A stretch of 64,000 bases of DNA, taken from positions 34,777,906 to 34,841,905 of the forward strand of contig ML661885.1 of the NCBI GenBank assembly GCA_007570785.1. Reading direction: 5' to 3'. This DNA is from Antilocapra americana (lineage: Eukaryota > Chordata > Mammalia > Artiodactyla > Antilocapridae). Shown in pieces: positions 14,430 to 26,548 of the stretch. How positions within the stretch are numbered: the stretch's first letter is position 1; every line of letters begins with the position of its first letter. Under the pieces are notes generated by a model. That model was not told the DNA's origin. It saw only the letters and a program-made list of their open reading frames with translations, and made no database searches. The position numbers and the translations under genes were made by a program.

Positions 14430-14635
14430 GTGAAAGTGATAGTTGCTCACTCATGTCCCACTCTGTGACGCTGTGGACTATAGCCCCCCAGGCTCCTCTG
14501 CACATGGAATTCTCCAGGCAAGAATACTGGAGTGGGTAGCCATTCCCTTCTCCAGGGGCTCTTCCTGACCCAGGGATCAAACCCGGGTCTCCCACATTGC
14601 AGGCAGATTCTTTACTGTCTGTGCCACCATGCTAG
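14430..14635 (-). mobile_element. Bov-tA SINE
   Basis: Minus strand; the head is at the right end (plus strand ATTCTTTACTGTCTGTGCCA) and the Bov-A body at the left. Only mild divergence. Confidence 0.9.
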
Positions 14636-14735
14636 GACCTAAATAACTTCTGGATATGGCAGACCAACATATCATCTGATTTATTTTATTCAAAAAGAGA
14701 GCCCTTTCTGACATGAGAAATATATGGCATCCCAG

Positions 14736-14822
14736 TGTGTATATGCACATATATACATACACAGATACATATACACATAGGCTATGTGTACTTGTGTATA
14801 TGTGTTTATGTGTATATATCAC
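14736..14822. repeat. TG/TA-rich low-complexity run
   Basis: Alternating pyrimidine-purine sequence, for example ATATACATACACAGATACAT and TGTGTATATGTGTTTATGTG. It gives short meaningless open frames. Confidence 0.8.
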
Positions 14823-15052
14823 TGACATATTGAATGGAGATTAATGGCCATCAGCAATTTCCCACTCTGTAGACAATCAATATGGATGTATAAAGTTTCC
14901 CTAACAAAAGCAAATGTGTGCTATAAGAAGCAAAGGACTACCTTTCACAGTCAAAAGCAATGCATTCCTCATTCCTCATTCACTCCACAACAACTAAGTG
15001 CCTACGAGGCAGATGGAAGATTAGAAAAGAGCAGAAAAGAGGTTGTAGGTGT

Positions 15053-15340
15053 TACCTATTGCTGCATAACAAATTAACCCCAAATGGCATCCCTTAGGAC
15101 AACAAAAATGTATTAATTACTTCACAGTGTCAGAAATCTGAGGGAGGCTTAGCCAGGTGCATCTGGCTCGGGAGGCTGCAGTCAAGTATCAGCTGGGGCT
15201 GCGGTCACCTTAAGTCTTGGTTGGGCTGGAGGATCTGCTTCCAAGGTCACTCGGGAGATCATTGCCCACAGCCCGCAGTTACTCACCACAGGGTCTTCCC
15301 CAAAGGACTGCACACAAAATGTCAGCTGGCCTCCCTAGAA
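15053..15340 (+). repeat. Ancient mammalian repeat, family not assigned
   Basis: TATTGCTGCATAACAAATTA, GAGGCTGCAGTCAAGTATCA and GGCTGGAGGATCTGCTTCCA are hallmarks of a widespread old mammalian repeat whose family name I do not recall. Its closest relative here is not the copy at 24.6 kb. Confidence 0.6.
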
Positions 15341-16636
15341 GCCTAAGCTCTAAGAGAAAGAGAGCCACAGGCAGGAACATATACATGTTATATACTTGTC
15401 TCATGAGACAAGTGTATCTGGGGACTTGAGTCATCATGTAAGAAGTGCTGCTACCCTCAAACCACCAAGATGGAGTTAACTCAGACCCACAGAAAGACGC
15501 CTGAGGAGCCCTCGCTGTGGCATCCTCAGCCCAGGCAGGAGACTGTGCATGTGGAGACCTTAGGGACCAGCCAGCCTCAGCCACAGAGGGACTCTGATCC
15601 CATTAGAGACCTCGAGTGGGAACCCCCTCGCTGAGCCCAACCAGCTCTCAGTGCTGTCAGAGATAATGAGAGATCATTGTAACCAACCATTACCCGAGGG
15701 TGGTCTGTGACAGAGTAACAGATAACCTGAAAGAGATCTCACAGAGAATACAATCTCCTTCACCTTCAACAAGAAAGACGATTCAAAGGCACAGCAGAGA
15801 GTCGGAAACGACTGAGCCCACACATACATATTTGTCTAAGAAGACTCCATTGTGTTTTGGGAGGTTTTGGCAACCTGGAAGCCAGGGAATGCATTCCCTC
15901 CGCTTCCTCTCTTCCCTTTAAGGCCTCTTACAGCACTTTATCTTGTGCAGAAGCTCACCTCTGTCAAACCTTTTTCATTACGAAACAAGTGAAACACTAT
16001 TTTCTAAACCCTCCGTTTGGAAGTTCTAGTGATCCTCACCTGCAGAAATGGCTATTTTTGAGAGAGAAAACTAACAAATGACTGAGGAAATATTTTACTG
16101 GAAGACAGAAACATCAAAAAGGTCATTTTTAACATGTCATTAAATTTTGTTATTGTGTCTTAAAGCAATGCAATCACCTCACCAGGAGTGAAAGACAACA
16201 AATGCAGACAACAGTCAATAAGGCATTTGCTACCCAGACCTAAACTTACAGGATGCTACTGTGCAAGTAGGGAAGCCATCTCAGGAGTGACAACCACAGG
16301 ATCTGCCAGTGAGAGCAATCATTTGCCTCCCCCTTCCTAGAGCATCACTGGCCAAAGACGTTATCAATAGGTTTTTAGGGTGACACAATTAACAGCACCA
16401 TGCGAAGCTGTTAGAGCTTAAAATTTACTGCAGCCTTAATGCCCAGAATAAAGTAATTTACAAGCAACTGTTGTTAGCAGTAGCTAGAGAATGGATACCT
16501 GACCATTCTGGTGAATGTAACAGCAGGCCAGCAGCTGATCCTTTTTGTGGCGTTTGTAGAAGAGCCTACCCCTGCCTCAACTCTGCTCCCCTGCAAAGAT
16601 CCATCTTGTCAACTATCAGGCAAAATAAAAGAAGGT
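15341..16636. other. Non-coding DNA, nothing recognised
   Basis: Short frames only. No supported gene or repeat. Confidence 0.5.
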
Positions 16637-16645
16637 ATTCTAGAA

Positions 16646-16857
16646 AAGGGCTTCGCTGGTGGCTCAGTGGTAAAGAATCTGCCTGCAGTGCAGGAGGCAC
16701 AGGTTTGATCCCTGAGTTGGGAAGATTCGCTAGAGAAGGAAATAGCAATTCACTCTAGTATCTTTGTCTGAGAATCCCATGGACAGAGGAAGGAGCCTGA
16801 CAGGCTGTAGTCCATGGGGTCACGAAAAAGTCGGACACGACTCAGCAACTAAACAAC
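16646..16857 (+). mobile_element. Bov-tA SINE
   Basis: Complete head (GGGCTTCGCTGGTGGCTCAG) and Bov-A body ending GACACGACTCAGCAAC. Target duplications ATTCTAGAA at 16637-16645 and 16858-16866 set the borders. Confidence 0.94.
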
Positions 16858-16866
16858 ATTCTAGAA

Positions 16867-17830
16867 GAAATAATACCCACAGGACTAAAAAATTGCCACC
16901 AGAAAGTGTAGTCTGCTCTCCCAGGGGAAGGCACAGTGAAACACAGTACATCTGTAATAGACAGTCTCTGCATAGAGGTGTCTGCAACACTCCCTTATCA
17001 GAATCTAATGACGTAGCAGAATGTTTTAGGAAGACATCAACAGTTTCAAATGAATACATTTGGTGCAAAAACGTTGTTGATATTTATTCAAATACAGGTG
17101 TTTCAATAGTTAATCAAAGAACAAATCACGGACCACAGGCTTAATTTCTGGAAAAATCCCCTGCTAGGACTATTAAAATGGGGTGGGTGGTAGCCAGCAG
17201 AGAACAGGGGCCTGTGGGGCAGGGGATGGGTGAGGGGAAAGGAAGTGAGACATCCAAGCTTCTAACTCATCAACTCTTTTCCCAAAGTCCCTGGCAGCTC
17301 CCCTACACGGGAGTTACTGTTGCCACATATGCTAAACGTGAACTCAGTGGCCTGGGTCCTCCTTTCCACAGGTACAGGAAGTCAAACCAGCTTTGCTGTC
17401 AGATCACTGCTGGAATGTCTGATTGGCTCCATAGCCCTCAGAGGCCTTGGCTGCAGGTTTTTGATACTTACATGCTGACCTTTAACTCTGGGCCAGCTCT
17501 GTCCTTTACTGCAGGCGCAGCATGGCATATGTTCACGAAGTTCCTTGTTCAGTCACTTTGTTAGAGTGTGACAGGCAGGGTTCAGTCACTGTGCAGGTCC
17601 ACTCCTGTTTCTCAGGCCAACCCAGAGAGCATACTGGACACCATCCTTACTTCCTGAGAGAAGCATCCGTTAGGCATTCCCATATCCTATTAACCTAAAT
17701 TAAATAATTCCCTAACAGGAGGGTGTTGGATAAAAGGCATTGTTGAACAAATGCAGTTCATGTAACTGTGGCCCTCATCAGCAAACCTGATGGCATGACC
17801 TCTGCAGCAATAGTTCAGGTCCAGAAGCAC
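16867..17830. other. Non-coding DNA, nothing recognised
   Basis: The longest open frame, 17178-17564, lacks recognisable protein features and I treat it as chance. Confidence 0.5.
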
Positions 17831-18190
17831 TTCTGAATCACCTAAAGGGCTCCCAGGTGGTGCTAGTGGTAAAGAATCCGCCTGCCAATGCAGGAGACAC
17901 AAGAGATGCAGGTTCGATTCCTGGGTCAGAAAGATCCTCTGGAATAGGGAATGGCAACCCATGCCAGTATTCCTGGCTGGAAAATTCTACAGACAGAGGA
18001 AGCTGGCAGGCTACAGTCCATGGGGTCGCAAAGAATCAGACATGACTGAGTGACTGAGCACAGCACACACAAAGGGCTTCTTAAAAATGCTGATGCCTAG
18101 CCTGCCGCAGAACAATTATGTCAGAATAACCAGGAAAAGGGCCATGGCACTGGTGTTTCTTAAAGCTCCCTTATGATTCTCATGTGCAGC
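17831..18190 (+). mobile_element. MER5A-like DNA transposon remnant split by a SINE
   Basis: CTTCTGAATCACCTAAAGGGC at the left and CTTCTTAAAAATGCTGATGC, then TTTCTTAAAGCTCCCTTATG at the right are parts of a MER5-type hAT remnant. The SINE at 17852-18070 lies between them. Confidence 0.6.
17852..18070 (+). mobile_element. Bov-tA SINE nested in MER5A-like repeat
   Basis: Typical head and body. The octamer AAAGGGCT occurs at 17844-17851 and 18071-18078 and fits a target duplication, although the element's own first bases (GGGCT) make the left border ambiguous. Confidence 0.9.
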
Positions 18191-18409
18191 TAAGTACATT
18201 TCTGCTTTATATTATCTTCAGAGACAATAAATTCTTATTGGTTTCAGAATAAAATTTTTCAATGCCTTGTCATCCTGTAGGGTTGACCACACTTTACTGG
18301 TCACCTTTAACTGTTACTATAGGTAGTACTGCAAATGGCCCTAATTCCTCATTAAAAGGAAATTTACTAGTTAAGAAAAAAAAAAAAGGAAGACTATTAG
18401 GAAAGGGAT

Positions 18410-18557
18410 GGGATAGCCTGAGAGGTAGCAGGGAGGTTCAAGAGGGAGGGGACATATGTATACCTTTGGCTGATGCATGTTGATGTATGGCAGAAACTAA
18501 CAATATTGTAAAGCAATTATCCTCCAATTTAAAATGTTAAAATTAAAAAGAAAAGAC
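18410..18557 (+). mobile_element. Ruminant L1 3' end fragment
   Basis: AAGAGGGAGGGGACATATGT, then GTTGATGTATGGCAGAAACT and AGCAATTATCCTCCAATTTA are the 3' UTR of ruminant L1, ending in an A-rich tail. Confidence 0.85.
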
Positions 18558-20490
18558 AAAGGGAGAGCTCTTTGAGAAATTGTTGCTTAAAAGCAGAGAT
18601 TCTGTACTCAATGTTATCCTGAGTCTAGTCATCCTCCATTAAGATTTAGCGATTGTTTCCAAGTATCTTATGTAACCCAAAGCTGGGTGCCTTCTAGACT
18701 AGAATTAACATAGTGTTGTGTCCACAAACCAGCACAAGTATATCCCCAAAAGGCCTTGATAAAGGGTATGAGTCTTTGCTTATATTTCTTGAAAAGCGAG
18801 AGAAATTATATAGCCATAAAACATAGCACAGTTAAGCTTAAAAATATACCGTCTTCCCAAAATCCCACATCACAAGATAGCAAGCATCTCTAATATTAGC
18901 ATCTCTTCCCTGCTCTTTTAAAAAACACCCCGTCTCTCAAAAACTCAGTCTCCTCAGCATTTTTCATTTCTCTCCCCTCTTTTTCTAACCCATCTTTCCT
19001 TCTATAAATACCTTTCTGTCTCTATCATATTTCTGTCATCATTACTTTTTGTTTTGCGCCCAGCATCCATGATTTCTTATTCTAGTAACACGAGCACTTT
19101 CCTCAGGAAACCACCCCCTTTCTTGAAAGTGTTTCACATGTGGCTGAGCAAACCTGTCTCCGGGGCTGAGTGTGAGACCCGGTCGTCACCTGGAATCCAC
19201 AGTCAGTTGCCTACTCAGGGTGAGTACAGGCCAGTCGGGACGGTTAGAGGCAACAGGCCAACTTCAAGACTGCTTAAGCTGCCAGATTTCCCTTTCTTCT
19301 GAGGATACCAGCCTGAGAGAGAGAAGACCTCTCTAACAGCCCAAAGGACACAGAACACAGAGGTGGAAAGGAAGGGAAGTGTCAGAGCATCACTCCAGTA
19401 GGTTAATCCCAAACCTACTAAGTTTTTGATGGAAACCAGCTGTGCTTCAAGAAAAACTACCCTGTTTCACAGGTGAAAGAGCAATTATTTTAAAATATAT
19501 TGAGCTAGGTGTCTGTCACTTGAAACTGAAAGTTACATGCAATACAGAAACCAGCACTTAGAAATAGGGTTATTATAAATAAGAGTCCACAAAGGGGAAC
19601 TGGCCGAGCAGAGCTAGGAGAACTCTATCCTAACTAAGAAGTTGGAAGTGTCTGTTACAAGGTGATTGACTTACTGAATGCACCTGGGGATACAGAGCAC
19701 ATGCCTAAGAAGGCTGAAATATTGGGAAATTTTGCAGAAAAGCTCTAGAACATAGGCATTTATCAAGTTACCCCTCACTGCTTTGACTAAGCTCCCCCAA
19801 AAAACAAACTTCCTTTACAAAGAACTTATATGCATGCTCACCTTACTGGAAACAGAGGAAAGAACATAAAACCTTGCTAAGACAGACCCTTTCTACATAC
19901 AGGTAATTGGAGATGTTTTCAATTATGTTTGCATTTTACTCGCTGTGATAGAGATGCTAAGTTATCTGCCCCAGCCAGGATAACGGTGGAATTGAAGCTA
20001 AAAGTGAAACAGGAGATAAGATAGCAGGAGGAACTTTCTCCCTCAGGCTTCTTTTAAAAGCCTCTACTTGTGCACTTCTATTTTGAAAGGAGACAGTCAA
20101 CACCAAGGAAAAGAACCAGTCAATTTAACAGAAACTGCTGCACACATAAACTGAAGAGCAAATTTTATTCAAAATTGACAAAGTAAAATAAATGCAAATA
20201 ATTAAAAAAAAAAAAAAAGAACCAGTCATTGGACTGCAGGTTAGGGAGAAGGGGAAAGTGAGATAGGACTTCTGACCGATCTTGAGACAGAGGTCAAACT
20301 GGAGAGAGATTAAGCTAACCACTGGTCAGCTGGAGACAGCTTACCCTGGAGCCCACTCATCAGTATCTAAAGATAGCTAGTTTGTCTTTATTAAAATTTA
20401 CCACAGCAGAGCCCAAACCTACTAAGCTTTAAAAGAAATTGTGTTTTTAGAAAATCCTCAGTCAGTTGAACAAAAACTTACACACCTAAT
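18558..20490. other. Non-coding DNA, nothing recognised
   Basis: A poly-A run at about 20204-20218 is the only low-complexity feature. No gene seen. Confidence 0.5.
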
Positions 20491-20494
20491 TTTC

Positions 20495-20710
20495 TGCAGC
20501 TTTTCTTTTTTCACTTAGCAACATCTTGGAAAGAGGTTTATACCAGTGCTTATTCTCTCAAGTTCTACAGATTTCATTGTACAAAAGTTTTATAATCTCT
20601 TCAGCAAGTCCAGTATTCTGACCACTGACTTCTACCCAATTCAGAGACATCCTAAAGAATGCTGCAGTGAATATCCTTGTCTGTACTTATGAAAAGAGGG
20701 TTTTGTTCCT
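20495..20710 (-). mobile_element. Old L1-like remnant
   Basis: TTTCACTTAGCAACATCTTG, TTCTACAGATTTCATTGTAC and AATGCTGCAGTGAATATCCT resemble the antisense of an old L1 3' region. Strongly diverged. Confidence 0.5.
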
Positions 20711-21520
20711 TTCAAATTCAAACCTGGTACAATGGGAGGGTCTGCCATGTTTTAGCTAACAATTCCTGGGAACTCTAACAAGCATTTGATAAAAAAAATG
20801 ACCTGAAAGTTATCTTTATTACCCATGTATTTTGTGTTTCATTACCAGATCCTAGAGTCTTAGGAAACAGCCTCCAAAGCTTTAACCAAATACCCCAGCA
20901 ACAAAGAGCAAAGTACCCCCAAAGACTGAAATATTAAGACCTGACCTTTTGTAACGCTCCTGCTTCCCACCAGCACAGTCTCCACACTCCAATTCTCTTT
21001 TCCTTTCTGGTTGGTTTTGCCAAACTTCCACAGTTTCCGGGTATGCCAGCAGCGTGTTTGTTTCTCATTTTCTTGTGGCTTGTTAAGCGCAGATGTGGGT
21101 GGGTGGTGGGACTCAGCACTTCACCTCCTTAGCAGTAAGGAGGGCCATGGACTGCATACATATGGTTCCCATTGAAGTATATGGAAGGCACGTGTCCAAT
21201 CGAGAGGGTGAAATTGGCAAACCTGAAACAGCTGTAGCTATTGAGCCTCCCTTTTGAATGGGTACCACAGGAGGTGAATAGTTCAGCCCCCTTTTCTAAC
21301 CTGCTTACATGATTTCTTTCTTACAAAGTGGTCAGTTTCTTTCTACTTCTGTTTATATATTCTAGGATTTTCCCCAGACTTTTCCCGGTTCAGTATTTCT
21401 TTCCTATTATACAAAAATTTTTTAAAAGCCATTTTGCACAGTCAATTAATACCAATGACAAACAACAACCTCCAGTGCTGGCAGAAACTGAGTATCGGTG
21501 TATTTTAGAAGGTGTCAATT
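20711..21520. other. Non-coding DNA, nothing recognised
   Basis: No supported gene or repeat. Confidence 0.5.
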
Positions 21521-21524
21521 AAAA

Positions 21525-21950
21525 AGATGCACAACATGAGAGATTTAAGTTTTATTTGGGCAAAATGAGGACTGCAGCCTGGCAGTCAGCACCTCAGATA
21601 GCTCTGAGAAACTGCTACAAAGAGGCAGTGGGGGAAGGTCAATATATAAGATTTTGGTGAAGGGGGAGTTCAGTGCAATTAAGCATTCATTTTACAAAAG
21701 GTTTTCGGCTAGTCATGAGGAGATGGTCACCATGAAGGGGTTTAGGATTACCTAGATATGAAGAGATGCAAGGATTTGGATCATGAAATCAGTTTCTGAA
21801 AATATCTCACTACCCAAAGGCCTGTCCCACCAGTCTCCCTGGAGCAGAGTGCCTCACTCTCCACCCTGCATTCCCCGCAGGGAGTGCTGAAGGTCAGCAG
21901 CTATAGCACTTTGCAGAGGCAGATGGCAAATGTCCTTGTTGTTAGGTTAC
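21525..21950. repeat. LTR-like repeat
   Basis: The string GTTTTATTTGGGCAAAATGA, followed by GCTCTGAGAAACTGCTACAA and CAAAAGGTTTTCGGCTAGTC, resembles a dispersed artiodactyl LTR-type repeat. No retroviral coding sequence is attached. The family is uncertain. Confidence 0.4.
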
Positions 21951-22181
21951 TCAGAAGGTTAAAAGCATGGTCCAAACGTAGATGGAGAATTAGGAATCAT
22001 CACCATAGAGATATTGCAGAAAATATAAAAATGGGCGAGACTGACCAGGAAGAATATATGAAGGCTGGCCAGCTTTGGAGCAACTGACCTCTAAGGGACA
22101 GGGCAAGGAACCAAGACACAGTCAAAAATGTGGAATAAATATCTGTAAAGTTGAATGTCCCAGAAGTCAAGAGAGAGTGTC

Positions 22182-22245
22182 CTAGTTCATTCAGGCTGCA
22201 AAAACAAGAATTACCATAAACTGGGTGGCCTATTTCTTGTTAGCA
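22182..22245 (+). repeat. Fragment of an ancient mammalian repeat
   Basis: TCCTAGTTCATTCAGGCTGC, then ACCATAAACTGGGTGGCCT corresponds to the start of the repeat seen in full at 24590-24955. Confidence 0.6.
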
Positions 22246-23285
22246 TCTAAAGGCATCTGGACGCCATCTCAAATGAAGGAAAGCTATATGAGATTAGACC
22301 TCGAGGACACAGAGCTAAGGGTAGGACATCTGAATACCACTGTCACGTTGGCCAAATGAAAGAGCTGGCCTCCTTTGGCAGGCTCAAAGCTTACGACCTC
22401 TCCTATTAAAGCTAGAGAGGACTGTACCCAAACATTTCCATCTGGAAGCGATTGGTCTTCCAGTCTTAGCCAAGCTTCTAAGGATGAGGAATCAAAGGCT
22501 TTCATCTCATGATGCAAAATGATTCCTTCATCCCTGATATGCTATCATTCTGTACACAAGCACCAGTTAAGCTGAATGGACTCCCCGTCTCTTCCACCCT
22601 CAGGAGAATTCACTGGAAGAAACAGACATCCAGCTGATTTACAATTCTGGACAGCCTTTCCCACATCCACGAGAAACTATTTCTCACAGGGCTTTTCTCA
22701 GTTGTTGCCTTTTCCTGACGCAAGTGTCAAACGCTCTGGCAGGTGAATGCTCTATCCCTGGGGTGGCCTTGGGTGCTGGCACTCGTAAACCAGTTTATTT
22801 CTGTCATCACCCGGATGCCGAAGCTCAAAGGACGTGTGTATTAGAGGAAAGGCAGCTGCCGTGGCTCCCGGGAGGAAAATGCAATTAAGAAATGTTTTAG
22901 CACACAACCTCAGCCTTTCCTTTGGAGAATAAGGGGGAGAGCTGGAGAGCTAATGGGGGTCCCAGCCAGGGGAATGGCTACATTCCCTCTGCAGAACCAG
23001 ATACAAGATACATGAATCTCAGAAGCTTAAAGAGAAAACACAGCAGAGGGAATGATTAAAGATCAGAGCCCACTGCATGCCTCATTTTGCCCAAAGCCTT
23101 GTCTGATGTAAAGCCCAGAAACTGTTTCCTTTGATTCTACCTGACAAAGCCCAGGGGTGAAATTTATTTCTAATGTACTTTGTATTGTGTAGATGTAGCA
23201 GGAACAAATTGGAACTGAAAGAACAAAATGTATTTATATCAATGATCATCTTACTCTGTTTTTTTTTTTCCTTTTCTCTTTTTAA
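22246..23285. other. Non-coding DNA, mostly single copy
   Basis: No supported gene. Positions about 22670-22970 look single copy, with homeodomain-like AT motifs, but there is no direct evidence of function. Confidence 0.45.
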
Positions 23286-23720
23286 AAATTGGAGTATAAT
23301 TGCTTTTGCTGGCTTCCCAAGTGATGCAGCGGTGAAGAATCTGCCTGCCAATTCGAGAAGCAAGAGACAGGGGTTCAGTTTCTGGGCTGGGAAGATCCTC
23401 TGGGGTAGGAAATGGCAGCTCACTCCAATATTCTTGCCTATAAAATTCCATGACAGAGGAGCCTGGCGGTCTATAGTCCACGGGGTTGCAAAGAGTCTGA
23501 TAACTTAGCACGCGTATACAAACACACACACATAATTGCTTTACAATGTCATATCAGTTATAGCTACACAACAACGTGAATCAGCTGTATGTAAATATAT
23601 CCCCTCCCTCCCGGATCTCCCTCCCACCCATGGAGGTCATCACAGCACCGAGCTGAGCTCCCTGTGCTACACAGCAGCTTCCCATTACCTATTTTACACA
23701 TAGTGGGCATTACACTTAGC
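23286..23720 (-). mobile_element. L1 3' remnant interrupted by a SINE
   Basis: The text TTGGAGTATAATTGCTTT, continuing after the SINE as ACAATGTCATATCAGTTATA and CTGTGCTACACAGCAGCTTC, is the antisense of an L1 3' region. Confidence 0.75.
23307..23531 (+). mobile_element. Bov-tA SINE nested in L1
   Basis: Perfect 11-bp target duplications ATAATTGCTTT at 23296-23306 and 23532-23542 flank it and join the two L1 halves. The tail is a CA run. Confidence 0.95.
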
Positions 23721-24288
23721 TTGGCTACCTATCAGTTCTAACACTTGACTGAAAGATAGTTAGTTACTTTATCAAGTAAAAGAGAATAGGCAAAACCATC
23801 ACTGAGTTGAAGCAACACTTTATACTTTGAAAAGCTTACAAAATACGAGAGCCAGAAATTACCTTAAAATTTCCATACGCCTAATATTGAGAAAAATTGA
23901 AGCTCAGATTGTGTGAGTTCACTAAAGCCAGCCAGCTGATTAGTGAGACGAGAGACTTTGATGCAGTTATTTAGCAAAAATAATAATTTTTCCAGGCATG
24001 GTGCTGAGTATCAGTGGGTATGTGTTACTGGTGGGTAAACCCAGGAGTGAAGAGCTTATTCAGGTACAATGTGCAGAGTGAAAACAGGAGACACAAAATC
24101 CTGTCTCTTCATGAGCTGTCCACAAGGCCCACCCTACTCAATACCTTCAAGGAAAAACTTAATGAGATCTCATCACATCACAATGGAAAATCTTGTGATT
24201 TAAGAGACTTTTATGCCAATATAAAATGCCAAGTTTATTATCAAAATGCTTTCCAATCTCACATTTATACTGTTTCTTATAAAGCATA

Positions 24289-24453
24289 TGGACTGTAGCG
24301 TGCCAGGCTCCTCTGTCCATGGGATTTTCCACACAAGAATACTGGCATGGGTTGCCATTTCCTTCTCCAGGGGATCTTCCCAACCCTTGGATCAAACCAG
24401 GATCTCCCACACTGCAAGCAGACCCTTTACCATCTGATCCACCAGGGAAGCCC
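24289..24453 (-). mobile_element. Bov-tA SINE, 3' end missing
   Basis: The head at the right is complete (plus strand CCACCAGGGAAGCCCA). The left end begins inside the Bov-A body at ATGGACTGTAGCGTG. Confidence 0.88.
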
Positions 24454-24589
24454 AGATTTTGGTGCATAGCCCAAATATCCCAGACTTCAGCACCCAGGAA
24501 GTCACATTTGCCTTTCATACAAAAATCACAACAGTTGGAACCCCTCATCCTTTTGATGTGCAATCTTTCCCAGGTTGTCTTTGTCCATT

Positions 24590-24955
24590 CAAGTTCAGGA
24601 TGCTCTAACAGAATACTGTGGGCTGGGTAGCTTCTAAACAACAGAAATTCATTTCTCACAGGTCTGGGGTCTGGAAATCTAAGGTGAAGGCACCTTCCTG
24701 ATTTGCTTTCTGGTGAAAGTCTTCTCCCTGGTTTACAGACGAATATCTTTTCACTGTGTTCTCACAGGATGGCAGCGGGCAAGGCGCTTTCTGGGCCTTT
24801 TCTTACAAGGGCACTAATCCTATTCACAGGGCTCTGCCCCTATGACCTAATCACCTCCCATAGGCCCCACCTCCTAATACTACCATCATGGGGCTTAGGG
24901 TTTCAACATGGATTGGGGATGGGGGAGGACATAAACATCCCATCTACATGTTTAG
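24590..24955 (+). repeat. Ancient mammalian repeat, nearly full length, family not assigned
   Basis: GTGGGCTGGGTAGCTTCTAA, CATTTCTCACAGGTCTGGGG, ACAAGGGCACTAATCCTATT and CATAGGCCCCACCTCCTAAT are the ordered hallmarks of a very common old mammalian repeat. I know the pattern but not its family name with certainty. Confidence 0.7.
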
Positions 24956-25620
24956 GTTAGCACAGGTTTTTCTTCTACTAATAGTTTCTGAGTATCTCAG
25001 TATTTTGTGTGTTCCCCAGATCCTCCCTTCACCGGGCATTCAATTCTGGATTCTGTGAACTGCTTCTCCTTCCCAAGGAGAGCCATCCCTAAGGAGAACA
25101 GGAACTCTTCCCCTTCACTTTCCATAGCCTAGCAGATACAAGCTACTTTTGAAAAAAATAATGATACTAAAACTAGTCTAAAAGTAATTCAAAGATACCG
25201 CAGAGTCGCCAGCCCCTTTAAGGTCCCTGATACACCAAGTTTATGACATGCCCTCTCCTCTACTCCGGGCCACTTGCTCAGCCCAGGGGTTTATCCAACA
25301 GCTGTCTGTGCTCCAGGTACCTCCACCTCTCCAGGCGTAGCACAAAGGAACCCCAGTCTCAGAGAAAGAAGAAAGTGTTTTCCTCACCCTATTCTAAGGC
25401 TCATTTAGCAGTGACTTCTTTCCAGAATGACTGACAACTGAAACGTCCATTTCTGTTGGAGGCAAACCCATTCCAACTACAACCTTGCAGTTGAGCTGCT
25501 CACAGGACAGTTCTATGATGACAGATAACCTTCTTCCCAAAGGCTGTGTGCTTCAGCCTATCACCAGTTTGTAGGACATCAATAGCCCAGTGGAAATCAG
25601 GTGATGTCAAAATCAGTAAT
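24956..25620. other. Non-coding DNA, nothing recognised
   Basis: No supported gene or repeat. Confidence 0.5.
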
Positions 25621-25624
25621 TATT

Positions 25625-26055
25625 CTGTGATGGACAGAATAATGGCTCCCAAATATGTCTATATCCTCATCCCTGGAACCTGTGCATATGTGTGTCACCT
25701 TACATGTTGAAAGGGACTCTAGATGTGATGAAGATGGAGACCTTGAGATGAGAAAACTATCCTGGATTTTACGTGTGGGCCCAATGTCATCACAATGGTC
25801 CTTAAAGGTAGAGGACATTTCCTGGCTGTGATCAGGGTAAATGTGACCACAGAAGACTGGTTATAGAGATGCAACATTAATGGCATTGCAGTGCAGGAAC
25901 AAGGCTGCAAGCAAAGGAATGTGGGCACCCTAGAGAAGCCAGAAAAGACAAGGAAATGGATCTCCTGGAGAGCCTCAAGGAGGAGCACAGCTCGGCCAAT
26001 ACCCTGATTTTAGCTCACAGTTCTGACCTGCAGTCTGTAAAATAATAGATTGCAG
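25625..26055 (+). mobile_element. MLT1 solo LTR (ERVL-MaLR)
   Basis: The landmarks appear in order: GATGGACAGAATAATGGCTC, ATCCCTGGAACCTGTGCATA, CACCTTACATGTTGAAAGGG, TGGGCCCAATGTCATCACAA, GGAAATGGATCTCCTGGAGA and TAATAGATTGC. This is an old solo LTR with no internal retroviral genes. Confidence 0.88.
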
Positions 26056-26339
26056 CCCTAGAAAAAGTAATTCTTTATTCCTTTTCAGTCTCTTCTCATT
26101 AAGTATAGAAAAGACATGGAGGCACAGTCTCACCTAGGAATATACTAGTAATAGGTATTATATGTGTTGCTCTTGTCACGTGAGTTAATCTTGGATACAG
26201 TGTGGGGAATTCTGATAAGCAGAGGTTCAGTACTAACTTTAGTCATTCTTGGACTCCAGAAAACAATTTAACACAATAAAGTTGAAGACAATTGGGAGAA
26301 ATTTTAAATCAGAAATAAAGTCTCCAACTCAAGGTGTAT

Positions 26340-26548
26340 CTGAGACTATTGACATTTGGGGCCAGGTCATTCTGTGTTATTGGGGGAGGGGGGGTGGCTG
26401 TCCTGTGCATTGTGGGATATTTAGCAGCAACCCTGGCTCTACCCACTAGATGCCAGTAGCCTCCACCTGTGACAATCAAAAATGTCTCCAGACATGGCCA
26501 AGTGTCCCCTTGAGACAAAATCATGGGTGGCTGAGAACCAACATTCTA
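26340..26548 (-). mobile_element. MER20-like hAT-Charlie element
   Basis: CATTTGGGGCCAGGTCATTC, CTGTCCTGTGCATTGTGGGA, CACTAGATGCCAGTAGC and AAAATGTCTCCAGACATGGC follow MER20 in reverse orientation, ending in TGGCTGAGAACCA. Confidence 0.8.

Noticed and set aside
16646..16720. tRNA-Glu-like sequences at the start of each Bov-tA
   Set aside because: These heads are SINE promoters derived from tRNA, not tRNA genes.
17178..17564. 128-codon open frame
   Set aside because: No homology or domain recognised; no splice or promoter context; length compatible with chance in a 64-kb window.
21525..21950. Possible endogenous retrovirus
   Set aside because: Only LTR-like text is present; no gag, pol or env-like coding sequence is seen nearby, so no provirus is claimed.
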